Assembly (NCBI GenBank): GCA_024399495.1
Contig: JAKSNY010000003.1
Location: forward strand, 105,975-169,974
Direction of reading: 5' to 3'
Source: Paludibacteraceae bacterium
GTDB taxonomy: Bacteria > Bacteroidota > Bacteroidia > Bacteroidales > Paludibacteraceae
DNA: 64,000 bases
In this document: positions 44,218 through 55,511 of the stretch, in pieces
Position numbering within the stretch: the stretch's first letter is position 1
How the letters are laid out: each line of letters starts with the position of its first letter
Made by a program: the position numbers and the translations under genes
Notes under the pieces: model-generated
The model's input: the letters and a program-made list of their open reading frames with translations, nothing else
The model's database searches: none
What the model was told of the DNA's origin: nothing

Positions 44218-44278
44218 TAACTTTGCATAAAATTCCGATATCAAAAATTGCAAAAATAAAAAACTTTCCATAGTTTTG
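44218..44278 (+). promoter_or_regulatory. Two candidate -7 elements before nrdJ
   Basis: TAACTTTG (44218-44225) and TAGTTTTG (44271-44278), the latter with TTG 20 nt upstream (44248-44250). No cobalamin-riboswitch-like structure is visible in the roughly 60-120-nt leader, although the enzyme needs B12. Confidence 0.5.
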
Positions 44279-44345
44279 CATTCACATTTTAAAAAACAAA
44301 TAGAATAAAATATATAAACACAAATAACTATTTAAAACAAATTTT

Positions 44346-46877
44346 ATGGAAAAACAAACTTACACGTTTGACGAGGCAATGAAAGCCACTACCGATTATT
44401 TTTTAGGTGATGAGTTGGCTGCAAAAGTCTGGATAAACAAGTATGCTCTAAAAGATTCCTTTGGGAACATATTTGAGAAGACTCCGGCAGATATGCACCA
44501 CAGGCTTGCCTCAGAGATTGCCAGAATTGAAAGTAAGTACCCTAACCCACTTACAGAGAAACAACTGTTTGACCTGTTTGACCACTTTAACTACATAATA
44601 CCGCAAGGTGGTCCAATGACAGGTATCGGAAACGATTACCAAATAGCGTCATTATCAAACTGTTTTGTAATAGGTTTTAATGAGGAGTCGGACTCCTACG
44701 GAGCAGTAATGAAAATAGATGAGGAGCAGGTTCAGCTTATGAAACGTCGTGGTGGTGTGGGTCATGACCTGTCACACATACGTCCTAAGGGGTCTCCAGT
44801 TAAGAACTCTGCCCTGACATCAACTGGTATAGTTCCGTTTATGGAGCGTTATTCCAACTCCACACGTGAGGTTGCACAAGACGGAAGACGTGGAGCGTTA
44901 ATGCTTAGCGTATCTATCAAGCACCCTGATTCAGAGTCCTTTATAGACGCTAAAATGGAGCAAGGGAAAGTTACGGGAGCCAATGTATCCGTAAAAATTC
45001 ACGATGACTTTATGCAGGCTGTCATTGATGGCAAGCCATACACACAGCAATACCCTATCAATTCAGACAAGCCATTATTCTCTAAAGAGGTTAATGCAGG
45101 AGACATCTGGAAAAAGATTGTCCACAACGCTTGGAAATCTGCTGAGCCTGGTGTATTATTCTGGGATACTATAACAAGAGAATCTGTGCCAGATTGCTAT
45201 GCAGACCTTGGCTACAGAACCGTATCCACAAACCCTTGCGGTGAGATTCCTCTATGTCCATACGACAGCTGCCGCCTTATAGCGTTAAACCTATATAGTT
45301 ATGTGGAGAATCCGTTTACACCTGATGCAAAATTCAATTTTGAATTATTTAAATCACATGCCGCACTTGCTCAGCGTATTATGGATGACATTATTGATTT
45401 GGAGATGGAGAAGATAGATAAGATTCTTGCAAAAATCAACTCTGACCCTGAATCAGAAAGCATTAAACAGACTGAGCGTGAACTTTGGGAAAAGATTAAG
45501 ACAAAAACCATAAAGGGACGTAGAACAGGCGTAGGTATAACAGCAGAGGGTGATATGATAGCCGCTATGGGATTAAGATACGGAACCAAAGAGGCTACAG
45601 ATTTCTCTGAGAACATTCACAAGAATCTTGCCATAGCATGCTACGGTTCATCTGTTGTAATGGCAAAAGAGAGAGGTGCATTTGAGATTTACGACACTAA
45701 AAGAGAGGCTAAAAACCCATTCATCAACCGTCTGAAAGAGGCTGACCCAGGTCTATATGAGGAGATGAAAAAATATGGCCGCCGTAATATTGCATGTCTT
45801 ACCATAGCACCTACAGGCACCACCAGCCTTATGTCTCAGACTACATCGGGTATAGAACCTGTATTCCGCCCTGTTTATAAACGCCGTAGAAAAGTAAATC
45901 CTAACGACAAAGATGTCCATGTAGATTTTGTAGATCAAGACGGCAACAGTTTTGAGGAGTTTATTGTATTCCATCATAAGTTTGTAACCTGGATGGAGGC
46001 CAACGGATACCCTACTGCCAAACAATACACACAAGATGAGATTGATGAGATGGTGGCAAAATCACCATACAACAAGGCAACAGCCAACGATGTGGATTGG
46101 CTTGAGAAAGTGCGTATGCAAGGCAGAATCCAAAAATGGGTTGACCACTCTATCAGTGTAACCATAAATCTGCCAAGCGATGTATCAGAAGACCTTGTTA
46201 ACAAACTATACATAGAGGCTTGGAAATGCGGTTGTAAAGGATGTACTGTATATCGTGACGGTTCACGTGCCGGTGTACTTGTGGAGACTAAAAAAGATGA
46301 AAAACCTGCACCATGCAACTGTTACCCTGAAATAACACCTAAGCGTCCTATTGAATTGGATTGCGATGTTGTACGTTTCCAAAACAACAAAGACAAGTGG
46401 ATTGCATTTGTGGGCTTGCTTAACGGCAGACCATACGAGATATTCACCGGTCTTTTAGATGAGGATGAAGGTCTTATGTTACCTAAATCAGTTGTTAACG
46501 GTAAAATCATTAAGAACCACCACGAGGATGGAACCAAGACCTACGACTTCCAGTTCACAAACAAATATGGCTATAAGGTTACAATGGAGGGATTGTCTCA
46601 CAAATTCAATCCTGAATACTGGAACTATGCAAAACTTATATCAGGTGTGTTACGTTATGGTATGCCTATAGACCAAATTGTAAAGCTTGTAGGTAGTCTC
46701 CAACTTAACAATGAGTCAATCAACAACTGGAAGATGGGTGTTGAGCGTGCCTTAAAGAAATATATTCCTGATGGCACAGATACAGGTCTTAAATGCCCTA
46801 ACTGTGGTGAACCTCTGACATTTACAGAGGGTTGTATGAAATGCAACCACTGCGGTTACAGCAGATGCGGCGGATAA
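44346..46877 (+). CDS. nrdJ: Adenosylcobalamin-dependent (class II) ribonucleotide reductase
   Basis: Reduces ribonucleotides to deoxyribonucleotides using a B12-derived thiyl radical. 843 residues: redox Cys in LSNCFVIGF (near 98) and in CRLIALNLY, RRGGVGHDLSHIRPKG, catalytic NPCGEIPL (Asn, Cys, Glu near 296-300), APTGTTSLM, and a C-terminal TSCPD-like region closing with Cys pairs (CPNCGEPL, CMKCNHCGYSRC) that bind zinc or shuttle disulfides. No ATP-cone. A single-gene unit; adenosylcobalamin must be supplied. Confidence 0.95.
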   Translation: MEKQTYTFDEAMKATTDYFLGDELAAKVWINKYALKDSFGNIFEKTPADMHHRLASEIARIESKYPNPLTEKQLFDLFDHFNYIIPQGGPMTGIGNDYQIASLSNCFVIGFNEESDSYGAVMKIDEEQVQLMKRRGGVGHDLSHIRPKGSPVKNSALTSTGIVPFMERYSNSTREVAQDGRRGALMLSVSIKHPDSESFIDAKMEQGKVTGANVSVKIHDDFMQAVIDGKPYTQQYPINSDKPLFSKEVNAGDIWKKIVHNAWKSAEPGVLFWDTITRESVPDCYADLGYRTVSTNPCGEIPLCPYDSCRLIALNLYSYVENPFTPDAKFNFELFKSHAALAQRIMDDIIDLEMEKIDKILAKINSDPESESIKQTERELWEKIKTKTIKGRRTGVGITAEGDMIAAMGLRYGTKEATDFSENIHKNLAIACYGSSVVMAKERGAFEIYDTKREAKNPFINRLKEADPGLYEEMKKYGRRNIACLTIAPTGTTSLMSQTTSGIEPVFRPVYKRRRKVNPNDKDVHVDFVDQDGNSFEEFIVFHHKFVTWMEANGYPTAKQYTQDEIDEMVAKSPYNKATANDVDWLEKVRMQGRIQKWVDHSISVTINLPSDVSEDLVNKLYIEAWKCGCKGCTVYRDGSRAGVLVETKKDEKPAPCNCYPEITPKRPIELDCDVVRFQNNKDKWIAFVGLLNGRPYEIFTGLLDEDEGLMLPKSVVNGKIIKNHHEDGTKTYDFQFTNKYGYKVTMEGLSHKFNPEYWNYAKLISGVLRYGMPIDQIVKLVGSLQLNNESINNWKMGVERALKKYIPDGTDTGLKCPNCGEPLTFTEGCMKCNHCGYSRCGG

Positions 46878-48800
46878 TTAATTAAGTAAATACATCCATT
46901 CCACTTCTAAGGCTTCCAACTCTTTTTTAAGGTTGGCATAATCAGTAAAGATGGCGTTATCAGTAATTTCTGATGATGCCATTTTTTCTTCCAAAGCCTT
47001 GATTTCCGCCTCCTTATCAGCAATTTTTCTCTCCACTTCTGCTACTGCCTTATCCGCCTTACGCTGAATTTTCTGCTGTTGCTTTCTCTCTGTATATGAA
47101 GGCTGCAAAGGTTTTGTCTCTTTAGATTCAGTCTTAGCCTGATTGTTTTTCTGTGGTTCTGTTGTACGTTTTTTCTCAAGTTCCTGCAGATTAGACAGAT
47201 TCTTGTCTCTAAGGAAATCATATATACCCCCGATGTGAGGCTTCACCTTACCTCCGCCAAACTCATAAACCATTGAAACCAAGCCATCTAAAAACTCCCT
47301 ATCATGCGATACTATAATTGCAGTTCCGTCAAACTCCTTAATGGCTTGTTTTAGCACGTCCTTACTCATCATGTCAAGATGGTTAGTAGGCTCATCTAAA
47401 ATCAGCAGATTTACAGGTTCAAGCAAAAGTTTTATCATTGCGAGTCTTGAACGTTCACCACCTGAAAGAACCTTTACCTTTTTATCTGATGCCTCTCCAC
47501 CAAACATAAAGGCACCCAATATATCTCTTATCTTAGTTCTTATTTCACCAACAGCCACATTATCAATAGTTTGGAATACAGTCAAATTCTCATCTAACAG
47601 TGATGCCTGATTCTGTGCAAAATATCCTATCTGAACGTTATGCCCTATCTTTAGAGAACCATCATATTCCAACTCTCCCATAATACACTTTACAAGAGTG
47701 GATTTACCCTCTCCGTTCTTCCCCACAAACGCCACTTTACTACCCCTCTCTATAGTCATTTCCACATTTTCAAACACTTTATGCTCTCCAAAACTCTTGG
47801 CAACACCCTCCATTATCACAGGATAAGAACCTGAACGTGGTGCAGGTGGAAACTTTAACCTTAAAGCACTTGTATCCTCCTCATCCACCTCTATACGCTC
47901 TATTTTTGCTAAAGCCTTTATTCTGGACTGCACCTGCACTGATTTTGTAGCCTTGTAGCGGAAACGCTCTATAAAATCCTCTGTATCCTTAATCTCCTTT
48001 TGTTGATTCTGATACGCCCTTAACTGCTGCTCTCTACGCTCCTTGCGTAACTCCACATATTTGGTGTAACTTGCCTTATAGTCATAAATCTTACCCAAAC
48101 TAATCTCTATTGTACGATTGGTGGCAGCATCTAAAAAAGCCCTATCGTGTGACACCAACAACACAGCCCCACTATAATTTGCAATAAAATTCTCAAGCCA
48201 TGTAATAGACTCTATATCAAGGTGATTGGTAGGCTCATCAAGCAATAGTAAAGATGGGTGTTGAAGCAGGATTTTAGCAAGTTCTATTCTCATACGCCAG
48301 CCACCGCTGAACTCAGATGTAGGTCTGGTAAAATCAGAACGTTGGAATCCAAGACCTGTCAGAGTCCTTTCTGTCTGTGCAATCTTATCCTGAGAGCCTA
48401 TTATGGCAAGTCTGTCATTAAGAACATTTATATTATCAAGCAGTTTTTGGTACGCCTCACTCTCATAATCCTCACGTTCACACAACTCAGCATTCAATTT
48501 TTCCAACTCAGCCTCCATACTGTGAATATGAGAAAAAGCCTTCTCCGCCTCCTCCATTACGGTAGTGTCATCACCAAGCACCATAGTCTGAGGCAAATAA
48601 CCTATTGTATAACCCGATGGAATACTGACCCTCCCCGATGTAGGATTCTGCAACCCTGCAATAATCTTAAGCATAGTACTCTTACCGGCACCGTTCCTAC
48701 CGGTAAGGGCAATTCTATCCTTATCATTGACAACGTATGATACCTTATCAAAAAGCACCCTGTCACTAAAAATAACCGATAAATTATCAACTGAAATCAT
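46878..48800 (-). CDS. ABC-F family ATPase
   Basis: Soluble tandem ATPase acting at the ribosomal E site (EttA/Uup-type translation factor). From the ATG at 48798-48800 (MISVDNLSVIF), 640 residues: Walker A GRNGAGKST, signature FSGGWRMRIE, first Walker B LLLLDEPTNHLD; arm and linker (about 240-320); second set GKNGEGKST, LSGGERSRLA, LLILDEPTNHLD; and a C-terminal coiled coil (about 575-640, EVERKIADKEAEIKALEEKM). The in-frame extension to 48905 lies over the promoter and the divergent gene. No resistance role can be told from sequence. Confidence 0.93.
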   Translation of the reverse strand: MISVDNLSVIFSDRVLFDKVSYVVNDKDRIALTGRNGAGKSTMLKIIAGLQNPTSGRVSIPSGYTIGYLPQTMVLGDDTTVMEEAEKAFSHIHSMEAELEKLNAELCEREDYESEAYQKLLDNINVLNDRLAIIGSQDKIAQTERTLTGLGFQRSDFTRPTSEFSGGWRMRIELAKILLQHPSLLLLDEPTNHLDIESITWLENFIANYSGAVLLVSHDRAFLDAATNRTIEISLGKIYDYKASYTKYVELRKERREQQLRAYQNQQKEIKDTEDFIERFRYKATKSVQVQSRIKALAKIERIEVDEEDTSALRLKFPPAPRSGSYPVIMEGVAKSFGEHKVFENVEMTIERGSKVAFVGKNGEGKSTLVKCIMGELEYDGSLKIGHNVQIGYFAQNQASLLDENLTVFQTIDNVAVGEIRTKIRDILGAFMFGGEASDKKVKVLSGGERSRLAMIKLLLEPVNLLILDEPTNHLDMMSKDVLKQAIKEFDGTAIIVSHDREFLDGLVSMVYEFGGGKVKPHIGGIYDFLRDKNLSNLQELEKKRTTEPQKNNQAKTESKETKPLQPSYTERKQQQKIQRKADKAVAEVERKIADKEAEIKALEEKMASSEITDNAIFTDYANLKKELEALEVEWMYLLN

Positions 48801-48808
48801 AACGTTTG

Positions 48809-48838
48809 CAAAAATACTACAATTTTTTTGTATTTTTG
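48809..48838. promoter_or_regulatory. Divergent -7 elements between the ABC-F and addB-like genes
   Basis: Minus-strand TATTTTTG (48809-48816) lies 8 nt from the ABC-F ATG; plus-strand TATTTTTG (48831-48838) lies 20 nt from the addB-like ATG. The two promoters sit within 30 bp. Confidence 0.55.
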
Positions 48839-48858
48839 TAACAAATTGAGTGTAGTTT

Positions 48859-51540
48859 ATGTTAAGACAGGTAGCAAGACACTTTTCTGACAGGGATTTA
48901 AGCAATTACTGCTTTGTATTTCCTAACAGGCGTGCAGGTCTTTTCTTTCTTAAATATATGGAAGAAGAGGCCAAGAAAACCACTATTGAGCCTGAAGTCA
49001 TGACCATAGCGGAGTTTTTTCAGTCATACAGCACCACTGTAAACTGCGACCAACCCACCCTCCTGTTTGAACTTTACAATGTGTATTCAGACGTACTGAC
49101 CAAAAACGGCAAGAGTGTGGAACCGTTTGATGAATTTGTACCGTTTGGACAAACATTGATATCTGATTTCAACGATGTGGATAACTATATGGTCAATGCC
49201 GGACAACTCTACACCAATATAGATGACTTACAGAAACTATCCGGCACAGAATATATTAACGACAAGCAAAAAGAGGCTCTTGAAACATTTTTTAAGCATA
49301 CTATAATATCAAAGGATTCTAAAAGCAGCCATATAGATACATTCAAATCTATTTGGAGTATGTTGTTTGATATCTACACAGATTTTAGGAAATCATTAAA
49401 AAACAAGCAATTATCTTATCCTGGCATGCAATGCAGAGATGTGGTTGAACGCTCTGAACATTTGGACACATCGTATAAAAAAGTGATATTTGTAGGCTTC
49501 AATGCACTTAACGAAGTGGAACGCAAACTGTTTAAGGCATTGGGTGAGAAGGCTGATTTCTATTGGGATTATGATTTGCCATACGTAAATGATAACACTA
49601 ACATAGCCCATTATTTTGCAGACAAGAACAGGCTGATGTTCCCAAGCAAAGAGGCTTTAGAGGTGGAAACTATTACGCAAGAGACTGAATTTTACAGCAT
49701 TACAGCCCCATCTATGACTGAGCAAACCATCGAGGCTCGTAAAATATTGGACACACTTAATGCCAACAATACAAATACTGCCATAGTTCTGTTAGATGAG
49801 CAGTTACTGCTTCCAATGCTGTTTGCACTGCCCCTTACCGCAGATAACAACCTTAAAGTTAATGTCACTATGGGTTTCCCCATAAGCCATACCCCTATTC
49901 TAAAATTCATAGAGGAATTTATCCTTTTGCAAAATTCCTGTAAAACAACAAAATACGGAATAAAATTTTATCCTAAATATGAAAAGGCGATACTATCTCA
50001 TCCGTATGTCAGCGGCTCTGATAAAATAAAGGGAATGGTATTAAATAAATACAATGATTCCGCTCTTCTTGATACCATAATATCAATATTCTCAAGCATA
50101 GAAGCACAAAATGATTACGATGTTGAATGCTTGTCACAAGCAAGACTATATCTTAACAATATTAATCGTTTGCTTAAGGCTTATAATCAAAACATAGCAC
50201 CAGTTACCCTACTGCAAATATTAAGGCAAATACTGTCATCAATAAGCGTTGCCTTTAAGGGTGAGCCGATTAAAGGTTTGCAGATTATGGGTACACTTGA
50301 AACCAGATGTCTCAGTTTTGAAAACATAATCTTCATATCATTCAATGAGGGGATTTTTCCAAAGAACGACAACCAGAATTCTTACATTCCATATAATATA
50401 AGGCGTGGGTTCAATCTTCCTACCACAGAACACCAAGATGCTGTATTTGCCTACAATTTTTACAGGCTAATAGCAAGGGCAAAGCGTGTGTATATGATTT
50501 CCGATTGCCGTACCGATGGTCTGAAGAACGGAGAACCAAGCCGTTATCTTAAACATTTGGAATATATATATGGTAAAAAAATCAACAAGATAGCGTCATC
50601 AGGGAATATAAAAACAGAACCAATGCAAACTCAAATGCAAAAACCTGAGGATTGGGGAAATGTAGTGTTAAACAGAAGGGCTATGTCTGCAAGTGCTGTT
50701 AACGAATATCTTAGATGTCAATATAGGTTCCATATAGACAGATATTTAGATGTAAAACAACCGTCAGAAGAATCTGAAATTATGGAAGCAAACGACATAG
50801 GAACTATATTTCACAAGTCAATACAGATTCTCTACTCTGATTTAAAAGCAGAACTACATAATAAACCATTTACAAAAGAAGCGCTTAATAACCTTAAAAA
50901 CAATCAATTAAAAATTGACAAAGCAATAATTAAGGCATTCAGCCAAGAATATTTCAAGAATATTAAACCTGAAGATATTACACTGGAAGGATTTAACAAA
51001 CTTGTATATACTTTGGTAAAAAAATACATAAAAAGCACTATATCATACGATTCCACTCAAGCACCATTTGTGTTAGAGGCATGTGAATGCCGGTACAATG
51101 CAACTGTATCTTATAAAAACATTAAGTTTACAGGTTCTATAGACCGCATTGACAGTTTTTTAAAAGACGGCGTGACACATTACAGACTAATAGATTACAA
51201 AACAGGTTCAGGCAAGGTTCTTAAAGATAAAGACCCGATGGATAAAAACAACGGAGTTCTACGTCAAATGCTGTTATATCAATATTTCTTTGAAAAAGAG
51301 CATAACAACAAGATACATCTGAATGTTTATGAATTAAGTAAATTAGGTATAAAATATTCATCGCCTGAAATTTTCATTCCAGGCGATGAAGAGTTAGCGA
51401 AAAATCAATATATATCTTTTATTGATGGTCTTAACAATCTATTACAAACAATTGCCGACCCTACTATACCAATAACAAAAACAAATGACGCTAATATTTG
51501 TGCAACTTGTCCTTATAGCGAGTTATGCTCAAGACTATAA
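48859..51540 (+). CDS. AddB-like helicase/PD-(D/E)XK nuclease
   Basis: 893 residues with the plan of the AddB subunit of AddAB, which processes double-strand ends for RecA. It starts LRQVARHFSDRDLSNYCFVFPNRRAGLFF, a degenerate helicase front without a proper Walker A, and ends with a RecB-type nuclease: YRLIDYKTGSG (catalytic Asp and Lys) and an iron-sulfur staple formed by YLRCQYRFHIDRYL and CATCPYSELC. The partner AddA is not next to it. The last codons overlap the convergent TPR gene by 6 nt. Confidence 0.85.
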   Translation: MLRQVARHFSDRDLSNYCFVFPNRRAGLFFLKYMEEEAKKTTIEPEVMTIAEFFQSYSTTVNCDQPTLLFELYNVYSDVLTKNGKSVEPFDEFVPFGQTLISDFNDVDNYMVNAGQLYTNIDDLQKLSGTEYINDKQKEALETFFKHTIISKDSKSSHIDTFKSIWSMLFDIYTDFRKSLKNKQLSYPGMQCRDVVERSEHLDTSYKKVIFVGFNALNEVERKLFKALGEKADFYWDYDLPYVNDNTNIAHYFADKNRLMFPSKEALEVETITQETEFYSITAPSMTEQTIEARKILDTLNANNTNTAIVLLDEQLLLPMLFALPLTADNNLKVNVTMGFPISHTPILKFIEEFILLQNSCKTTKYGIKFYPKYEKAILSHPYVSGSDKIKGMVLNKYNDSALLDTIISIFSSIEAQNDYDVECLSQARLYLNNINRLLKAYNQNIAPVTLLQILRQILSSISVAFKGEPIKGLQIMGTLETRCLSFENIIFISFNEGIFPKNDNQNSYIPYNIRRGFNLPTTEHQDAVFAYNFYRLIARAKRVYMISDCRTDGLKNGEPSRYLKHLEYIYGKKINKIASSGNIKTEPMQTQMQKPEDWGNVVLNRRAMSASAVNEYLRCQYRFHIDRYLDVKQPSEESEIMEANDIGTIFHKSIQILYSDLKAELHNKPFTKEALNNLKNNQLKIDKAIIKAFSQEYFKNIKPEDITLEGFNKLVYTLVKKYIKSTISYDSTQAPFVLEACECRYNATVSYKNIKFTGSIDRIDSFLKDGVTHYRLIDYKTGSGKVLKDKDPMDKNNGVLRQMLLYQYFFEKEHNNKIHLNVYELSKLGIKYSSPEIFIPGDEELAKNQYISFIDGLNNLLQTIADPTIPITKTNDANICATCPYSELCSRL

Positions 51541-52776
51541 AGATTTAAGTTCATCATCAATAGCCTTATAATTATCGCTTGAAGCACCCTCAACTTGCAA
51601 ATAAAGGGCTTTCATAATTTGAAGCATTTGCTCATAATTGGCATCTGCCTTAGTCATACCGCCTTTAGCCTCAACAAAATATTTAAGAGCACTCTTGTAA
51701 CACTCCTTTGCCTTAGCCATCTCTTCATTATACTTGTTATTGTCTGTTAAATCCTGGGCGGCGTCTTGAATGCTTGAACCCTCTGTAGCCCAACATTTTC
51801 CTAATAAAAATACACCTGTTGAGGTTCTGTTGTTTGCCAAAGCATCCTCAAGCACTTTCTTGGCTCCTGCAAAATCCTTAAGTTCGTTAAGCAATTCAGC
51901 CTTAACATTGATATACTCTATGTTTTTAGGGTTTGTAGCAATCACTTTATCAACGTAACTTAACGCCTCATTATATTTACCCTTACTTACACAATAATTA
52001 ACCAAACTGCCAATAAAGAATGTGTTTTGAGGATAAGCCTCCATACCGTCCTTTATAGCCTTAATGTATTTGGTAGTATCATTTTGACTTTGATATACGC
52101 TTACCAACAATTCATAAACACTCTGCTTTGCTGAATAATTTGAAGCGGAAAGCTCATTTAATAAAGTTAAAGCCTCATCGTTTTTCTCTGAACGAAAAGC
52201 TGCCAATGCGGCATAATATTTAATTTGATTATATGTGGTGTCAATCTTGATATTATCCTTACCATCAAAAATAGAAAGGTCAGCCACCTTAACGTAATCA
52301 ATAAACATAGTATAAGCCTTATCAAAATTACGTGCGTCAAATTGAGAGGCTCCTGCATCTATGAAAATATTGTGCATCTCTTTAAAGTCATTCTTGATAC
52401 CCTTACGCTGAGTATATTTAGGATTGCCCTTTTTATCCAACTCTTTACCGTCTAATTCATCTGCTTTAAGGTAATTGCTATACATCTCATCCAAACCTGT
52501 ATATAAAAGGTCTGCATCAGGAGTTTGACCTAAATACCTTTTATTCCACTCTTGATTTGCCAAAGTGTAACCTATACGACCTGCCACATACCAAGTTTTA
52601 GGATCTTCAGATGTGGTTGCATCTTGTTTGGCCGCATCTATATAAGAGCGGGCTTCATCGTAATTAACAGGGTCGGAAAGCAAAAGATTGTTCGCTTTCT
52701 TAACATTTGCTGTTTGAGCCATTGCTACAATACCTGTAGATAGGATTGCTGCGGTTAAAATAATTAGTTTTTTCAT
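51535..52776 (-). CDS. Exported tetratricopeptide-repeat protein
   Basis: 413 residues with signal peptide MKKLIILTAAILSTGIVAMAQ. Several TPR-like helix pairs are visible (KAYTMFIDYVKVADLS, IKYYAALAAFRSEKNDEALTLLNEL, LVNYCVSKGKYNEALSYVDKVIATNPKNIEYINVKAELLNELKDFAGAKKVLEDAL), with a final helical region. A periplasmic scaffold of unknown partner. It lies 44 nt downstream of gyrA on the same strand. Confidence 0.85.
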   Translation of the reverse strand: MKKLIILTAAILSTGIVAMAQTANVKKANNLLLSDPVNYDEARSYIDAAKQDATTSEDPKTWYVAGRIGYTLANQEWNKRYLGQTPDADLLYTGLDEMYSNYLKADELDGKELDKKGNPKYTQRKGIKNDFKEMHNIFIDAGASQFDARNFDKAYTMFIDYVKVADLSIFDGKDNIKIDTTYNQIKYYAALAAFRSEKNDEALTLLNELSASNYSAKQSVYELLVSVYQSQNDTTKYIKAIKDGMEAYPQNTFFIGSLVNYCVSKGKYNEALSYVDKVIATNPKNIEYINVKAELLNELKDFAGAKKVLEDALANNRTSTGVFLLGKCWATEGSSIQDAAQDLTDNNKYNEEMAKAKECYKSALKYFVEAKGGMTKADANYEQMLQIMKALYLQVEGASSDNYKAIDDELKSL

Positions 52777-52820
52777 AAATGTTTGTTTTTATAGCTATGT
52801 GCAAGCACACCGCTGGTTAA

Positions 52821-55364
52821 TTATTCATTATTATTGTCATTATTCTCTGATACACCTTCTATGTTATCAAAATCATTTTCTGCCGCCGCAAGTTCCTCTG
52901 AAACCTCTACTGGCTCCTCCTGATAACGGTCAACAGCACATATTGAGGCTATCTCATCTTCTCGTTTTTCAAGATTTATAAGACGTACACCCTGTGTAGC
53001 CCTACCCTGAACCCTAAGTGATGCTACCTCAAAACGGATTGCTATACCCGATTTATTGATAATCATAAGGTCGTTTTCATCATTGACGTTATTTATGGCA
53101 ACAAGTTTACCCGTCTTGTCTGTAACATTGATGGTTTTTACACCCTTACCGCCTCTATTGGTGATACGGTAGTCTTCCAAATCAGAACGTTTGCCATAAC
53201 CCTTTTCAGAAACAACAAGTATGTCATCTGTAGTATCTTGAGGTACTGTAATCATACCTACAACCTCATCATCGCCACCGTCAAGTGTCATACCACGCAC
53301 ACCTGTTGACATTCTGCCCATCTCTCTGACCTTAGATTCGTTGAAGCGGATTGCCCTACCGTTACGGTTTGCAATAATCACCTCACTGTTACCGTCAGTA
53401 AGCTTGACTTGGATAACCTTATCGTCCTCACGTATAATAATGGCATTGACACCATTCTGACGTGGACGGGAGTATGCCTCAAGCAGTGTTTTCTTAACAA
53501 CACCCTGTTTAGTACAGAATAATAGGCAGTGGCTCATATTGAACTCTGTATCCTGTAGCCCCTTAATCTTTATGAATGCTGTAATCTTATCATCCTTGTC
53601 AATGCTGAGCATATTCTGAATGGCTCTACCTTTGGCGTTCTTTGCACCCTCAGGAATATCATAAACTTTAAGCCAATAGCATCTGCCCCTCTGTGTAAAG
53701 AACAACAGATAACTGTGCATTGAGGCTTGATAGATATGCTCTATAAAGTCCTCGTCACGACTGTCGCTACCCTTGGAGCCCATACCGCCACGGTTCTGTG
53801 CACGATATTCTGTGAGTGGTGTACGCTTAATGTAACCAAGGTGTGAGATTGTGATTACCATCTCATCATCGGCATAGAAATCTTCAGGATTAAACTCCTC
53901 AGAAGCAAATACAATGTCTGTCTTACGCTCATCACCATATTTATCCTTTATTACAAGAAGTTCATCCTTAATTATTTGCATACGGCGTTCTTCCTTGGCA
54001 AGAATATCCTTGTAGTCCTCTATTGTGAGTAAGAGTTGGTTGTACTCTGCCCTTAACTCCTCTTGTTTAAGACCCGTAAGTTGCGAAAGTCTCATATCCA
54101 CAACTGCCTGTGCCTGAATCTCTGATAATGAGAAACGCTCCATAAGAGCGGTTTTTGCATCTGTCGGAGATGATGATGCCCTAATTATCCTTACAACCTC
54201 GTCTATATTGTCTGAAGCGATAATGAGACCCTGCAGAATGTGAGCCCTTGCCTCCGCTTTTTCAAGCAAAAATTGTGTACGGCGTGTAATCACATCTAAC
54301 CTATGCTCTACAAAGTTTGTTATTATATCTCTAAGTGTCAGTAGTTTAGGTCTGCCTTTTACAAGAGCAATATTGTTAATGCTAAATGATGACTGAAGTG
54401 CTGTATCCTTATATAGTTTGTTAAGAACCACACTTGAATTGGCATCACGTTTTACATCTATAACAAGACGCATACCTTCTGAACTTGTCTCATCAGTGAT
54501 ATTTGAGATACCCTCAATCTTCTTGTCACGTACAAGTTCATGAATATGCTTTGTAAGTTCAGCCTTATTAACCATATAAGGAATCTCTGTAACTATAAGG
54601 CGGTCATGGTCTTTATCTGACTCTATCTCTACCTTACTCCTTATAACTACCCTTCCTCTACCTGTAAGATATGCATCACGAATACCTTGATAACCGTATA
54701 TTGTACCTCCGGTAGGGAAATCAGGAGCCTTAATTATTTTTATAAGTTCCTCATCATCAATGTCCTTATTATCAATGTACGCCACTATTGCATCTATAGA
54801 ATCAGAGAGATTGTGAGGAGCCATATTAGTAGCCATACCTACGGCAATACCTGTAGCACCGTTTATAAGAAGGTTAGGAATGGCACAAGGCAGAACTGTA
54901 GGCTCTTTCATGGTCTCGTCAAAGTTGCTTACCATATCAACGGTATTCTTGTCAATATCGTTAATCATCTCATCAGAGATTTTCTGTAGCCTTGCCTCTG
55001 TGTAACGCATGGCGGCAGGTGAATCACCATCCACTGAACCAAAGTTTCCCTGACCCTCAACAAGCGGATACCTTAATGACCAAGGCTGTGCCAAATGCAC
55101 CAATGAGCCGTAGATAGCGGAATCACCATGAGGGTGATACTTACCCATAACCTCACCCACTATTCTTGCTGATTTCTTTGTAGGCTTGTCATACGTGTTA
55201 CCCAACTCGTTCATACCAAACAGAACGCGGCGTTGAACAGGTTTCAGACCATCTCTGACATCGGGTAATGCACGTGAAACTATAACGGACATAGAGTAAT
55301 CAATATACGCAGTACGCATCTCCTCTTCTATATCCACTTTCACAATTTTTTCATCTTCTAACAT
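52821..55364 (-). CDS. gyrA: DNA gyrase subunit A
   Basis: Type II topoisomerase subunit that cuts and rejoins DNA. 847 residues: winged-helix and tower domain with catalytic Tyr in AAMRYTEAR (near 121), [19 protein letters not shown], coiled coil, then the six-bladed C-terminal domain with a GyrA-box-like ITNRGGKG, which favours GyrA over ParC. In the quinolone region [10 protein letters not shown] the Ser equivalent to E. coli 83 is kept, while the position equivalent to 87 is Gly. The Asp/Glu/Asn-rich tail is common. A TAAATTTG -7 element lies at 55430-55437. Confidence 0.95.
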   Translation of the reverse strand: MLEDEKIVKVDIEEEMRTAYIDYSMSVIVSRALPDVRDGLKPVQRRVLFGMNELGNTYDKPTKKSARIVGEVMGKYHPHGDSAIYGSLVHLAQPWSLRYPLVEGQGNFGSVDGDSPAAMRYTEARLQKISDEMINDIDKNTVDMVSNFDETMKEPTVLPCAIPNLLINGATGIAVGMATNMAPHNLSDSIDAIVAYIDNKDIDDEELIKIIKAPDFPTGGTIYGYQGIRDAYLTGRGRVVIRSKVEIESDKDHDRLIVTEIPYMVNKAELTKHIHELVRDKKIEGISNITDETSSEGMRLVIDVKRDANSSVVLNKLYKDTALQSSFSINNIALVKGRPKLLTLRDIITNFVEHRLDVITRRTQFLLEKAEARAHILQGLIIASDNIDEVVRIIRASSSPTDAKTALMERFSLSEIQAQAVVDMRLSQLTGLKQEELRAEYNQLLLTIEDYKDILAKEERRMQIIKDELLVIKDKYGDERKTDIVFASEEFNPEDFYADDEMVITISHLGYIKRTPLTEYRAQNRGGMGSKGSDSRDEDFIEHIYQASMHSYLLFFTQRGRCYWLKVYDIPEGAKNAKGRAIQNMLSIDKDDKITAFIKIKGLQDTEFNMSHCLLFCTKQGVVKKTLLEAYSRPRQNGVNAIIIREDDKVIQVKLTDGNSEVIIANRNGRAIRFNESKVREMGRMSTGVRGMTLDGGDDEVVGMITVPQDTTDDILVVSEKGYGKRSDLEDYRITNRGGKGVKTINVTDKTGKLVAINNVNDENDLMIINKSGIAIRFEVASLRVQGRATQGVRLINLEKREDEIASICAVDRYQEEPVEVSEELAAAENDFDNIEGVSENNDNNNE

Positions 55365-55511
55365 TTCTTTCTCTATTTAATAAAAAAACACTAACTTTAC
55401 CACGCAAATTGTGGTTCTATAAAAACATACAAATTTAACGATTTTTTTTGAGAAAATAAGCACTTTTTTATAAAAAAAACATCAAGTTATAAACAATGTC
55501 AATGTGTGTAT

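Noticed and set aside
44108-44345. Cobalamin riboswitch before nrdJ
   Set aside because: The leader is AT-rich and short after the likely promoter and lacks the B12-box and the multi-helix GC-rich core.
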